From contig JAZRFF010000038.1 in assembly GCA_045661225.1 (NCBI GenBank), positions 1-64,000 of the forward strand: a stretch of 64,000 nucleotides of DNA, read 5' to 3'. The stretch comes from HGM04593 sp045661225 (GTDB lineage Bacteria > Bacteroidota > Bacteroidia > Bacteroidales > Bacteroidaceae). This document shows positions 8,706-17,253 of the stretch, piece after piece (the first letter of the stretch is position 1; each line of letters starts with the position of its first letter). A program made the position numbers and the translations under genes. The notes under the pieces were generated by a model. The model was not told where the DNA came from and did not search any database. It worked only from the letters and a program-made list of their open reading frames with translations.

Positions 8706-8767
8706 TTAAACTAATTTATCCTTTATATGCGCATAGTTTAACAAAAAGAATGCACTTTATGCCGTTC

Positions 8768-9349
8768 TTAGAACTTCACCTCGGGAGCTTTTTCAACACC
8801 GGCTTCGGCCTCGAAGTAAGCACGCTTCTCGAAACCAAACATTCCTGCAAGAATATTACGCGGGAAGACACGGATTGAGGTGTTGTAAGCCCTCGCAGCC
8901 TCATTGAAATTGCGACGCTCGACGCTTATGCGATTTTCAGTACCCTCGAGCTGCGCCTGCAGCTCACGAAAATTCTCATTTGCCTTAAGGTCGGGATAAG
9001 CCTCGGTAATTGCGAGCAGACGTCCAAGGGCCGCACCGACCTCGCCCTGAGCTTTTTGAAACTCCTGCAATTTCTCGGGAGTAAGATTTTCGGCATCTAC
9101 CGTAACCTGAGTGGCACGCGTACGCGCAGCAGTAACGGCATCAAGCGTCTCTTTCTCGTGCGCAGCATAACCCTTGACTGTGTTCACAAGGTTGGGAATA
9201 AGGTCGGCACGACGCTGATACTGGTTTTCAACATTGCTCCACGCGGTGCTTACATGCTCGTCGCTCTTAACAAGACCGTTATAACCCGTTACAGCCCACA
9301 CGGCAATAATTGCCACAACTGCCAAAATAATGATTGTTGATTTTTTCAT
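8768..9349 (-). CDS. lemA: LemA family protein
   Basis: The 193-residue protein has one N-terminal membrane segment (about 5-22) and then a helical domain with the LemA signatures VENQYQRRADLIPNLV and ERRNFNEAARAYNT and the ending FPRNILAGMFGF. LemA proteins are membrane-anchored helical-bundle proteins of uncertain function. In Bacteroidetes and other bacteria they are commonly encoded with a TPM-domain protein, as here: the TPM gene lies 38 bases upstream on the same strand. The pair very likely forms one transcript ending at the hairpin 8679-8705. No catalytic residues are known for the family. Confidence 0.93.
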   Translation of the reverse strand: MKKSTIIILAVVAIIAVWAVTGYNGLVKSDEHVSTAWSNVENQYQRRADLIPNLVNTVKGYAAHEKETLDAVTAARTRATQVTVDAENLTPEKLQEFQKAQGEVGAALGRLLAITEAYPDLKANENFRELQAQLEGTENRISVERRNFNEAARAYNTSIRVFPRNILAGMFGFEKRAYFEAEAGVEKAPEVKF

Positions 9350-9387
9350 TTTTCTATTTTTTAAAGTTATTCACAATACAATTTTCT

Positions 9388-10281
9388 TTAGAAACGGCTG
9401 CCTGCTCCGCCGCCACCGAAGCTGCCGCCACCGAAACTGCCGCCGCTGAAGCCGCCGCCTCGGCCGAAACCACCCACAAACGTCCCACCGCCACCACGAG
9501 AGCCACGGTTGCTGTTGCTGTCGACCGAGGTTGTTTTACGCGAAAAGACGTGACCGCACTTCAGGCATTTGAAAGTATTACGGGTAACGACATAGCCGTT
9601 ACTACGCTCCACAACCTGCGAGTCGACACGCTGAATTTCACGTTTGCCGCATTTGGGACAACGGTTGTGCAACCACAAAACGACAGCAACTATCACAATG
9701 CCCAACAGCATAAGGACACAAGCTATAATAAAAGGCACAATATCGGCATCATCGTCCTCGTCAAGTCCCTCCATAGAGCCTTCCAAATAACCATTCAACG
9801 CAGCGATGCCTTCGAGCATACCTTTATCCCAGTCATCGTTGCCAAAGTGTTCCACCATATAGCGTTGCTGTATTCGTTTGCATATAGCGTCGGGCAACGT
9901 ACCCTCGAGTCCATAGCCCGTAGCAAACTGCACACAGCGCTCATCGGTCGAGAGCAACACCACAAGACCATTGTCGCGTTCCTTCTCACCCACGCCGTTC
10001 TCTTGCCCCAGCCTATAAGCAAAATCGAAACAATCACCACCATCAATACCGGTCAACACAACCACAAGGACCTGAATTCCGGTTTTTTCTTCAAGAGCAT
10101 AGAGTGTACTGTCTATAATTGCTACCGCCGATGGCGAAAGAATATTGTCAGGGTTGCTTACATAACGTGTGCGGTCTTGCAGATGCACCATAGGAACATC
10201 GCCGACCTTATAATCCTTTGCCGAGACACACTGCAGCCCGACAAAAAACAACAGGAATATTATTGACAAGAACCGTTTCAT
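9388..10281 (-). CDS. TPM-domain membrane protein with zinc ribbon and Gly-rich tail
   Basis: The 297-residue product has a signal peptide (1-21), a TPM domain (about 30-160, containing NPDNILS, DSTLYALEEKTGIQVLVV and NGVGEKERDNGLVVLLS) and a transmembrane helix (about 184-208). A four-Cys zinc ribbon follows (CPKCGKREI and, about 30 residues on, CLKCGHVF), then a C-terminal tail made almost wholly of Gly, Ser and Phe. Proteins of this type are usually called YgcG or TPM phosphatase-like. TPM domains have been linked to photosystem repair in plants, and their bacterial role is unknown. It is the first gene of the pair with lemA. The Gly-rich tail is typical of the family and is not a misassembly. 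Confidence 0.9.
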   Translation of the reverse strand: MKRFLSIIFLLFFVGLQCVSAKDYKVGDVPMVHLQDRTRYVSNPDNILSPSAVAIIDSTLYALEEKTGIQVLVVVLTGIDGGDCFDFAYRLGQENGVGEKERDNGLVVLLSTDERCVQFATGYGLEGTLPDAICKRIQQRYMVEHFGNDDWDKGMLEGIAALNGYLEGSMEGLDEDDDADIVPFIIACVLMLLGIVIVAVVLWLHNRCPKCGKREIQRVDSQVVERSNGYVVTRNTFKCLKCGHVFSRKTTSVDSNSNRGSRGGGGTFVGGFGRGGGFSGGSFGGGSFGGGGAGSRF

Positions 10282-10355
10282 AGAAAATAGACCTATAAAT
10301 AATTATATTCTCGTTTTTTTAATGAAGAGTCTTTGGGATTAAGCCCAATAGTTTT

Positions 10356-12035
10356 TTACATTTTGTTCAACTCGGCACGGAACCCATTGACCATTTTTGC
10401 CCCATCGGCAGATATTTTCTTCAGTTCAATGGTTTCAAGCATTTTTCTGAGTTTATTCACCCGCGCCGTATTACCTTTGGATTCAGCCTCGGCGAGCAGA
10501 ATCTTATACTTTTCAAACTGTTGTATACCCTGCACAAGACGCTCCCAACGCACAGAACTTATACTAAACGGATAAATTACATACGTATCGCCGGCCGGCC
10601 ACGCTGTAAAGCGCGAATCCTCCTCAGGGGTTACCGTCCAACTGTTGTATGCCCAGCGCAAATAACCGTCAAGACCCTTCGCCAACGCTTCAAGAGCAAT
10701 AAATTCGGCATCGGCGGGAGCGTTAAAAGTAAAAAGGTTAGGATACTCGGCGCTGCAGCAGGTGTAGTAGGTCGACACCTTACCCTGCTCACGACGTTTC
10801 GCAAGAAGTTCGGGGGTGTAAGCGCCGTAAGCGAATATATCAAGGCAGTAGTCGGTAATCTCCGGTTCAATCTCGGGGTGATAGTTGCCCGCCATTGAGA
10901 TTTTCATACCCGGAGCATACTCCTTGATGACCTCTATTGCCGCCTGCATCTGCTGCAGGCTACGCTCGTCCATAGAAATAAAAGTCTTTTCGAACCACCC
11001 TTTCTCCTTGAGGTGTAAAGCAAAAGCGCGGAGCATTCCACCCCAGAATTGCGCATAAGCCTCGTCACCCGGCGCACAGTTTATATACTTGTGCGAATGT
11101 GTAGCCTGGTCGTAGTAACGGAACGACAATTTCCAGGGTATCATAGAGAAACAGGTAATCTCCTTGTCAATGCCGCACTCCATCATAAACTCGACCCAAC
11201 GGTCGAAAACGGTAAAGTCGTACCACCAGGAGCCATCAGCCTTGCGCACCCACGTCACCATACTGTCGAAAGGGTCGTATGTCTGTCCGTCCCAGGGACG
11301 ATCGATGAGCGTGGCTGTTATTGCCTTCTGCCCGGCCGAGGCCAGCTTGAGCATATAAGGACGTAAAGCATCAAAGTGTTCCTTGCTCCACAGTTCAACG
11401 CCGTGCACACGTGCTACGGCGTATGGATTCTGCCAAAGGTCAAGATGAAACGCCCACTCTTTGGGAGAGGGTAATAATCGGTTGAGAACCTTTACCGTAT
11501 AGCAGTGTTTCTGTGTCTTTCCGTCACAAGATAGTTCAACGCACCCTTTGTAGAGTCCGGGCTTTGCGTCCTGCGGTACCTGCACCGTCAGCCACAAGCC
11601 ACGGCAAGAACCGGCACTCATCATTGTAGGATTAGCATCGGTAATGCGGTCGGCAACAAGATTCTCGCCATACGCATCGACATCGTGCTTACCGCAACCG
11701 GTGAATCTATCGGTTATCACAGGCTGGACAAAGCCACCGACTATATTGGTAACGGGAATAACGCTTTTTCCGCACTTAAGCTCGCCGAAGCGGTAAGAGA
11801 CCGCCTTTTCGGAACGTGAATCCGCAGCACGCTCCTGCTCGCACGTCACAAGCAACTGTAGATTCACACGCTCGCCGCGCCACGCAGTGACACTGCTTTG
11901 CGAAGCCTTCGGAGAGGGAGTGTTCAAGTCCACCGGGTAACGTACGTCAATGCTGCCCCAGCGGGCTGACACCTGCCCGTAGCCCTGCAGCACCGCAACC
12001 GCAAAAAGCGCAAAAAGGAAGAATCTTTTTATCAT
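10356..12035 (-). CDS. GH123-like (DUF4091) glycoside hydrolase
   Basis: The 559-residue exported protein has a signal peptide (1-21, QGYGQ), an N-terminal beta-sandwich domain (about 25-185) and a TIM-barrel DUF4091 domain. The pair FISMDERS near 353-360 matches the adjacent Asp-Glu that supports substrate-assisted catalysis in GH123 beta-N-acetylgalactosaminidases. GH123 enzymes remove beta-linked GalNAc from glycosphingolipid-type or related glycans. DUF4091 proteins are broader than characterised GH123, so the substrate is uncertain. It is the last gene of a minus-strand operon behind the lipoprotein (12-base gap) and the TonB-dependent receptor, which suggests that it processes what the receptor imports or the lipoprotein binds. 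Confidence 0.8.
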   Translation of the reverse strand: MIKRFFLFALFAVAVLQGYGQVSARWGSIDVRYPVDLNTPSPKASQSSVTAWRGERVNLQLLVTCEQERAADSRSEKAVSYRFGELKCGKSVIPVTNIVGGFVQPVITDRFTGCGKHDVDAYGENLVADRITDANPTMMSAGSCRGLWLTVQVPQDAKPGLYKGCVELSCDGKTQKHCYTVKVLNRLLPSPKEWAFHLDLWQNPYAVARVHGVELWSKEHFDALRPYMLKLASAGQKAITATLIDRPWDGQTYDPFDSMVTWVRKADGSWWYDFTVFDRWVEFMMECGIDKEITCFSMIPWKLSFRYYDQATHSHKYINCAPGDEAYAQFWGGMLRAFALHLKEKGWFEKTFISMDERSLQQMQAAIEVIKEYAPGMKISMAGNYHPEIEPEITDYCLDIFAYGAYTPELLAKRREQGKVSTYYTCCSAEYPNLFTFNAPADAEFIALEALAKGLDGYLRWAYNSWTVTPEEDSRFTAWPAGDTYVIYPFSISSVRWERLVQGIQQFEKYKILLAEAESKGNTARVNKLRKMLETIELKKISADGAKMVNGFRAELNKM

Positions 12036-12047
12036 AAATATCGAATT

Positions 12048-12884
12048 TTATTCTGTTACTTTGCTACCCTCGAAAGTAAACGCATTACCCGCAACATAAG
12101 AGGGCACAACAATCTCGGGAGCGACCTCACCCTCGGCCATCACAGCGTTGAAGCATAAATTCTTGTCCACGACCTCGCCACTCACAGATGCAAAGCGGAA
12201 CGCAGGCATAGGATTCTCCAGAGTATTTATATAGGGGTCGATATTCTCGGCGCCGAACGCAAAGCCATCGCCTGCCGCAAGAGGAATATTTATCAAAGTA
12301 ATATCAATAGGCGGCATATTTGGGGCAAACTGCGCGTCGTTGAACACCACTGTCACACCGTTGGTATTCACGTCAACATCGACCTCAACATTATTCTTCA
12401 CAAAATCGTCAAAGACAAGACGGCCTTTGTAACAACCCCTTATTCCAGGGTCGTTGAAAGTTATAACCTTGCCGTCGACAGTGTGCATTGTAAGCGTAAA
12501 GGCTCCGTCGAGCAATTCTGCCTCAACGCTCTCAAACTCCCAGGCTGTGTAGCCGGCACCACCCACAGTGGGTATAATTCCGGTACCGTTAATCAGATAA
12601 TTACTTTTACTCTTTTTCTTGCAATCGAGCGAGGGAACGGTAATGTCCATCGCCGGCATCATAGGCGAAAAACTGACGCCACAAAGAGTCACAGAGGCTA
12701 CTCCATCGTCAACAAGGAGATTGCACTCGATAATATCATTCACCACTACACCATTGTAGGTCAACGCGCCGTAAAAAGTGTCGCTATAGAGTTCGGGGAG
12801 TTCAGGACCGCCCTCTTTTTCATTGTCGCAAGAGACGAACATTGTACACGCAATAAGCAAAAACAGAAAATTCATTTTTTTCAT
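12048..12884 (-). CDS. Lipoprotein with two similar calycin-like domains
   Basis: The 278-residue protein carries a lipoprotein signal (FVSC, Cys about 19). Two tandem copies of a beta-rich domain follow, about 30-145 and 146-278. The repeat is visible in matching segments: SFSPMMPAMDITVP in the first copy and QFAPNMPPIDITLI in the second, and each copy begins with a YxGxLxF/Y-type strand. This resembles the calycin-like beta-barrel lipoproteins of Bacteroidales. The two copies probably arose by internal duplication. It lies 6 bases downstream of a TonB-dependent receptor gene, in the place SusD would take, so a surface ligand-binding role is likely but unproven. There is no sequence resemblance to SusD helical TPR proteins. 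Confidence 0.65.
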   Translation of the reverse strand: MKKMNFLFLLIACTMFVSCDNEKEGGPELPELYSDTFYGALTYNGVVVNDIIECNLLVDDGVASVTLCGVSFSPMMPAMDITVPSLDCKKKSKSNYLINGTGIIPTVGGAGYTAWEFESVEAELLDGAFTLTMHTVDGKVITFNDPGIRGCYKGRLVFDDFVKNNVEVDVDVNTNGVTVVFNDAQFAPNMPPIDITLINIPLAAGDGFAFGAENIDPYINTLENPMPAFRFASVSGEVVDKNLCFNAVMAEGEVAPEIVVPSYVAGNAFTFEGSKVTE

Positions 12885-12890
12885 ATTAAA

Positions 12891-15095
12891 TTATAGATTT
12901 ATATGTATAGACAATCCGAACTGCAAGGGCTTGCCCTGTGCAAAAAAGTCGTTTCCGATAGATTTAAAATAAAAAGTATTATATTGACGATTGAGCAGGT
13001 TCTTTCCATAAAGCGACGCGCCCCACATACCACGCTCCCACGTCAGCGAAGCCGACAACAAACAGTAGAAAGGCTGCGACAACGTATTCTGCTCGTTCCA
13101 ATATATGCGCCCTACACCTGTCCAGCCCACGTTGAGCAGCAGAAAATTCGCAAAACTCTTAGGCACGGGCAAGCGACACTCCACATTTGCCGCCATTGTC
13201 TCGCGCGGGGCATAAGGCAACACTTTTCCGGCATAATCGGCCCCACCGCTACGAAACTCCCGGAATTCAGCGTGCGTGTATCCGTACGAGGCATTGAGCG
13301 TAAAAATCCCATACTTATACGACAGAGCCGCTTCTCCGCCCAAGCTGTACGACTGTCCGGCGTTAGACATCATACGCCCTGTTCCCATTCCCGGAGACAT
13401 AACCGTAAGCTGCTGGTTGCGGCAATCGATATAAAAGAGCGCCGCAGAGATTCGGAGCGCACCACTGCTCAATGGCGAAAGATGTGTGCCAAGCTCAAAA
13501 TTCCAGTTGGTCTCGGGTTTGTACCTTGTAGCCGAAGCATCGACCTCCTGGTCGTTGCCCACAAGTTTGCCGGTCATCTTAGTCTGAAGAATATCTGAAA
13601 AAAGTTGCGTGTTGAACCCTCCGGCCTTGAAGCCCTTACGCGCCGATGCATAAACCGAGCCCCACTCCCCGCCATAAGATATTGACAGCGAAGGAACAAG
13701 TTCAAGCGCATCGACCTTGTCGACACCTTTAAACACCGTATGCAAAGGAGTATATTCACTCTTGTCCTTCAAGGTCTTATAATGCACTAAAGAACGGCTG
13801 TCATACTCCATTCGCGAACTCTCGTAGTCGAGGCGCAAGCCTGCCGACAGCTCCAGTCCGTAAAAATCACAGCTTGCTTGAGCGTATGCCGCAACTCCGT
13901 ATGTCGGAATATAGAAATAGTCATCTATAACAAAACTATTCTCTTTGAACGAAAGTTCGCCACCGGGCAGAAGATAATAAAAATTTTCATTGGCATTTTT
14001 TAAAATGAGATTCTCAATACCCTGTTGCTTGAATGTCACCGGAGCTTGCATATTAAGATTTTTGTAGAAGCCGAAAATCCCTGCCAGCCATTTAAACGGC
14101 TTATCCTCGGCCGAACGCAACGCAAACTCCTGCGTTATTGAGTGCTCCTGCTGATACTGCCCCAACCTGAAGTAGTCGAGCGGCAGAAAGTCGTTGTCGA
14201 TATTCATTCGGTCGGAAAGATATTGATAACCCGTGGTCGATGAAAGTGTTGCCCAAGAGAGTGCGCGTTTCACAACAAGGCCGTCCGAGATGTTAAAACG
14301 GCGGTACGAACAATCGTCGTTGTAAGCCAATGGTGCAAGTGCCCCATCGGCATACAGCCTATAAGCCCACCCGCCATCGTCGGTATAACCGATGGTAAGA
14401 ACATTATCGACACTCCAGCCGGCGGCGGGCAACCACTGCGCACGCAGACGAGCAGCCACATTATCGCCGGCGTCACAATTCTCGCCACGTTCGCGATTCA
14501 TAAAAAAGCCGTCACTGTGACTATAGAAGACACTTGCCGACCAGCCGAACTTCTTTGAAGGCAATGCGTAGTGCGATGCCTTCAGCCTCACGTTGTTCGC
14601 GTTGCCATATTCTGCCGTAAAACGCTTACCTTGAAAGTGCAAGGGCGAGAGTGTGTAGATATTTATTGCCCCACCCGACGTGTTACGGCCAAAGAGAACG
14701 CCTTGCGCTCCGCGCATTACCTGCACACGGTCAATATCGAAAAGGTCGAAATCGTAACCATTCTTGTTCATTATCGGCATTTCGTCGAGCGTCATACCCA
14801 CTACCGGCTGGTCGATACGCGACCCGAACCCTCGCACATAAACAGACGAAGTCATACGCGAGCCATAATCGGGCTGGTAGAAATTAGGCGCAAGCGCCGA
14901 AAGTTCTTTAACCGAAGTCAAATGATTATTCTCAAGAGCCGCCCGTCCTATCGTGGTGACAGAGTACGCAGCCTTTTCGTCACCATCGGGCATTTTCACA
15001 GACGCGACAATATCGACCTCGGGCAGCAACACCGAATCCACACGCTCGGGAAGCAGTGTAAAAAGAGACGCAAGTATGGTTATTATTATATCCAA
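12891..15095 (-). CDS. TonB-dependent outer membrane receptor
   Basis: The 734-residue product has a short leader, then a plug domain (about 25-150) with typical segments: SVTTIGRAALE, SSVYVRGFGSRID, DIDRVQVMRGAQGVLFGRNTSGGAINIYT. A 22-strand-type barrel rich in alternating aromatic residues follows, ending FGLSIHINL. The N-terminal carboxypeptidase-regulatory-like extension typical of SusC proteins is absent, so it resembles classical TonB receptors for siderophores, vitamins or small glycans. It heads an operon with a two-domain lipoprotein and a GH123-like enzyme. The promoter at 15214-15245 is a full consensus match. The substrate cannot be deduced. Confidence 0.93.
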   Translation of the reverse strand: MDIIITILASLFTLLPERVDSVLLPEVDIVASVKMPDGDEKAAYSVTTIGRAALENNHLTSVKELSALAPNFYQPDYGSRMTSSVYVRGFGSRIDQPVVGMTLDEMPIMNKNGYDFDLFDIDRVQVMRGAQGVLFGRNTSGGAINIYTLSPLHFQGKRFTAEYGNANNVRLKASHYALPSKKFGWSASVFYSHSDGFFMNRERGENCDAGDNVAARLRAQWLPAAGWSVDNVLTIGYTDDGGWAYRLYADGALAPLAYNDDCSYRRFNISDGLVVKRALSWATLSSTTGYQYLSDRMNIDNDFLPLDYFRLGQYQQEHSITQEFALRSAEDKPFKWLAGIFGFYKNLNMQAPVTFKQQGIENLILKNANENFYYLLPGGELSFKENSFVIDDYFYIPTYGVAAYAQASCDFYGLELSAGLRLDYESSRMEYDSRSLVHYKTLKDKSEYTPLHTVFKGVDKVDALELVPSLSISYGGEWGSVYASARKGFKAGGFNTQLFSDILQTKMTGKLVGNDQEVDASATRYKPETNWNFELGTHLSPLSSGALRISAALFYIDCRNQQLTVMSPGMGTGRMMSNAGQSYSLGGEAALSYKYGIFTLNASYGYTHAEFREFRSGGADYAGKVLPYAPRETMAANVECRLPVPKSFANFLLLNVGWTGVGRIYWNEQNTLSQPFYCLLSASLTWERGMWGASLYGKNLLNRQYNTFYFKSIGNDFFAQGKPLQFGLSIHINL

Positions 15096-15213
15096 AAGTA
15101 AAAATCAAAAAAAAACAATTTTGCACAAAAATCCTGCACACGGCTATGCTACGCGCCCGCGCGCAACACTGCCACATTCAAAGAACAGCGATAAGCGCAC
15201 AAACACAATAGTG

Positions 15214-15245
15214 CAAAGATAGCGTTTCGCCCGCTTTTTTACAAA
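15214..15245 (-). promoter_or_regulatory. Promoter of the TonB receptor-lipoprotein-GH123 operon
   Basis: The minus strand carries TTTG (15242-15245), a 20-base spacer and TATCTTTG (15214-15221), a complete Bacteroidetes promoter. It predicts a 5' leader of about 110 bases before the ATG at 15095. Confidence 0.75.
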
Positions 15246-15285
15246 CAAAAACAGTGACAATCCACTATTTAAGAGAGCGGAAGAG

Positions 15286-15900
15286 TCAGTACCACCCTTC
15301 GGGAGCCTTTTCGTCCACAAGTTCCCCGATAAGCGGGATAAGCACTCGCTTTACAACAGTATCGTTCAGCCTATGCTCGCCGGCAAACCAACGACAGCGT
15401 TCCTCGCCATACAGCTGCGCCATAAGCGGACGAAACTGAACCACAGGGTCTTTATCGCCAAAAAGCCCGATGACAAGGCGCTTTTCCTCATCGTCAACAC
15501 CTGCAAATTGCTCCTTTTCCATTGCCTTGAAACGTTCAACGACACCCTTGTCGATACGAAATTCCGTAGCACCGTCACGTCTCTTCGACATATACTTATT
15601 ACGCCCCATCTTGCCGAACAGCAGCGAACGCGACATTTCAAACGAAGGGTTAACAACAATTCGGGGCACGCCCCACAACTGCTGTACATACATTCCGCCC
15701 ATAGAGGTTCCCACAACAATATCAGGATTCTCTTCGGCAATAATCGTGCGCAACAATTCAAGAGCCTCGAAAGGGTCTACGGGAAGGTCGGGAGCAATCA
15801 CCTGCCACCTTGTCATATAGCGACGCAGAGTCATCACCGTGCCCGAACTGCCCGATGAGGCAAAGCCGTGCACATATAAAAGTTTATTTCTTCTTTCCAT
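15286..15900 (-). CDS. YqiA/YcfP-type alpha/beta hydrolase (esterase)
   Basis: From the internal ATG at 15900 the protein has 204 residues and begins MERRNKLLYVHGFASSGSSG, the usual start of this small esterase family. The nucleophile motif is GTSMGG (Ser near 69), with the acid in LFGDKDPVV and the catalytic His in EHRLND. An in-frame ATG at 15930 would add ten residues (MAVAEGDLLF) not typical of the family, so I prefer 15900, although 15930 sits only 13 bases after the porT stop. Such enzymes hydrolyse short acyl esters or thioesters in vitro, and their natural substrate is unknown. It is probably co-transcribed with porT upstream. Confidence 0.85.
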   Translation of the reverse strand: MERRNKLLYVHGFASSGSSGTVMTLRRYMTRWQVIAPDLPVDPFEALELLRTIIAEENPDIVVGTSMGGMYVQQLWGVPRIVVNPSFEMSRSLLFGKMGRNKYMSKRRDGATEFRIDKGVVERFKAMEKEQFAGVDDEEKRLVIGLFGDKDPVVQFRPLMAQLYGEERCRWFAGEHRLNDTVVKRVLIPLIGELVDEKAPEGWY

Positions 15901-15943
15901 AAATAGCAAGTCGCCTTCAGCGACAGCCACGAAGATAACGCTT

Positions 15944-16648
15944 TTATTCGAAATAGAACGAAAGAATAATCATTTTACTCACAACCTTGTCGACCGACTG
16001 TGAATACTTAAGCAGATTAGCATCGAGCAAATCGCCACGTTCGCTCTTTAGAGTATTGAGCAAACTGAATGCGAACTTAAGCTCGGGGATAAGTTTAAAA
16101 AAAGGAAGGTAAAAATCAGCGCCCAAACCAATTTCCACCATAAGGTCGAAAGAATCAAACAGCAACTGCTGCTGTTTTTTAACGGTAAGGTTTACCATAG
16201 GGCTTATTCCCGCTGTTATATAAGGACGATAGTTGTTAAAACGCTCTGCCGCATACTTTATGTGCAGCGGAGTCGATATATAAGTTGTCTTTACCAACTG
16301 GCGCGACGTCTCACCGCTACCCTGTTCGCGGAAAATAACACTATTCTGTCCAAAGTGCATTGTGGGTATAAGACGCAAGGAAAAGTAATTGTTCAAACGC
16401 AGGTCGGCAAGCACACCGACACTGAATCCCGGGGAGTATTGCGCTATATCGGCGTACCACGCTTCACCATCAGCCGTCACAAAGCCATTATTTACAAACT
16501 CCATATCCTGCAGATGCGTACCTACAAAAAAACCGTAGTGCAGACGGCGATAATCAATATACGGCTTATTCTGCAACTTACGCTCTTGAGCCACCGCACA
16601 TAGCGGCAGCAGAAGCAGCACCAGGAGTGTGAGTAATTTTCTATTCAT
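15944..16648 (-). CDS. porT: Type IX secretion protein PorT
   Basis: The 234-residue outer membrane beta-barrel protein starts at ATG 16648 with a clean signal peptide (MNRKLLTLLVLLLLPLCAVA); an upstream in-frame ATG (16678) adds ten residues and spoils it. Segments match PorT/SprT: HYGFFVGTHLQDMEF, PGFSVGVLADLRLNNYFSLRLIP, STPLHIKYAAERFNNYRPYITAG, and the ending DKVVSKMIILSFYFE. PorT is needed for type IX secretion in Porphyromonas and for gliding in Flavobacterium, and probably sits in the outer membrane. It is one of four por genes in the window (with porG, porV and porU) but is not linked to them. A general PorT-like barrel without secretion function is the alternative. Confidence 0.85.
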   Translation of the reverse strand: MNRKLLTLLVLLLLPLCAVAQERKLQNKPYIDYRRLHYGFFVGTHLQDMEFVNNGFVTADGEAWYADIAQYSPGFSVGVLADLRLNNYFSLRLIPTMHFGQNSVIFREQGSGETSRQLVKTTYISTPLHIKYAAERFNNYRPYITAGISPMVNLTVKKQQQLLFDSFDLMVEIGLGADFYLPFFKLIPELKFAFSLLNTLKSERGDLLDANLLKYSQSVDKVVSKMIILSFYFE

Positions 16649-16770
16649 CGAATTATATAACGTAACAAACAGCCGCATATTGCAACAGAAGTAAAAAAAA
16701 TAAAAATCGCCCGTCCTTGTAAAAAAATGTTAAAAACAATAATAACGATACGCTTGTTTACAAAAAGCAC

Positions 16771-16778
16771 TATCTTCG
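16771..16778 (+). promoter_or_regulatory. -7 promoter element of the ferredoxin gene
   Basis: TATCTTCG, a common variant of the Bacteroidetes -7 element, lies 33 bases before the ATG. TTG at 16754-16756 is only 14 bases upstream, closer than usual. Confidence 0.5.
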
Positions 16779-16811
16779 TCAGCGGATAATACAAATTTAA
16801 ATTTTACAACT

Positions 16812-16979
16812 ATGGCTTACGTAATTTCAGACGACTGCGTTGCTTGCGGTACCTGTATCGATGAGTGTCCTCAGGGTGCAATTTCAGAGGGTGAGAAGTA
16901 TTCAATCAACCCAGAGCTTTGCATAGATTGCGGTACTTGCGCAAGCGTTTGTCCTTCAGAGGCTATCCACGAGGGATAA
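16812..16979 (+). CDS. Small 2[4Fe-4S] ferredoxin, 55 residues
   Basis: The ORF starts at ATG 16812 and ends at TAA 16977-16979. It contains two complete cluster motifs, CVACGTCIDECP and CIDCGTCASVCP (each CxxCxxCxxxCP), separated by about 18 residues with the internal symmetry of clostridial-type ferredoxins. The length of 55 residues is normal for that family. It is a soluble cytoplasmic low-potential electron carrier, serving for example pyruvate:ferredoxin oxidoreductase or hydrogenase. It is monocistronic, flanked by the divergent porT and the convergent tlpA-like gene. The strong conservation of all eight Cys leaves little doubt. Confidence 0.97.
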   Translation: MAYVISDDCVACGTCIDECPQGAISEGEKYSINPELCIDCGTCASVCPSEAIHEG

Positions 16980-17202
16980 TCACGCAAGAAGAACAAGCAA
17001 AAAGGGTGCCGCAAGGTTCCCTTTTTTCATATTCGCCAAACTCAAAAAAACAGCATATATATGAAGACCCTTATACACATAATTGTAAAGAGCATAATAC
17101 TCACAACCATCGGTGTAGTGTGCTACTATATATACACAAAGTTCATTCTTTAACCAACCGAAGCAAAAAGAATGCAGGGACAAACATAAAAAACGGCAAC
17201 AG

Positions 17203-17238
17203 ACAAAAAACAGCCGGACACTTGCAGGTGTCCGGCTG
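17203..17238 (-). terminator. Terminator of the TlpA-like gene
   Basis: An 11-bp GC-rich stem (17211-17221 with 17228-17238) has a 6-base loop, followed on the minus strand by a T tract (17203-17210). It starts 16 bases past the stop codon. Confidence 0.9.
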
Positions 17239-17253
17239 CTGTTTCTATTATAA

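Noticed and set aside
9334..10266. 310-codon ORF antisense to the TPM-domain gene
   Set aside because: It overlaps the true gene almost entirely; its start is low-complexity Ala/Thr sequence mirrored from the Gly-rich tail.
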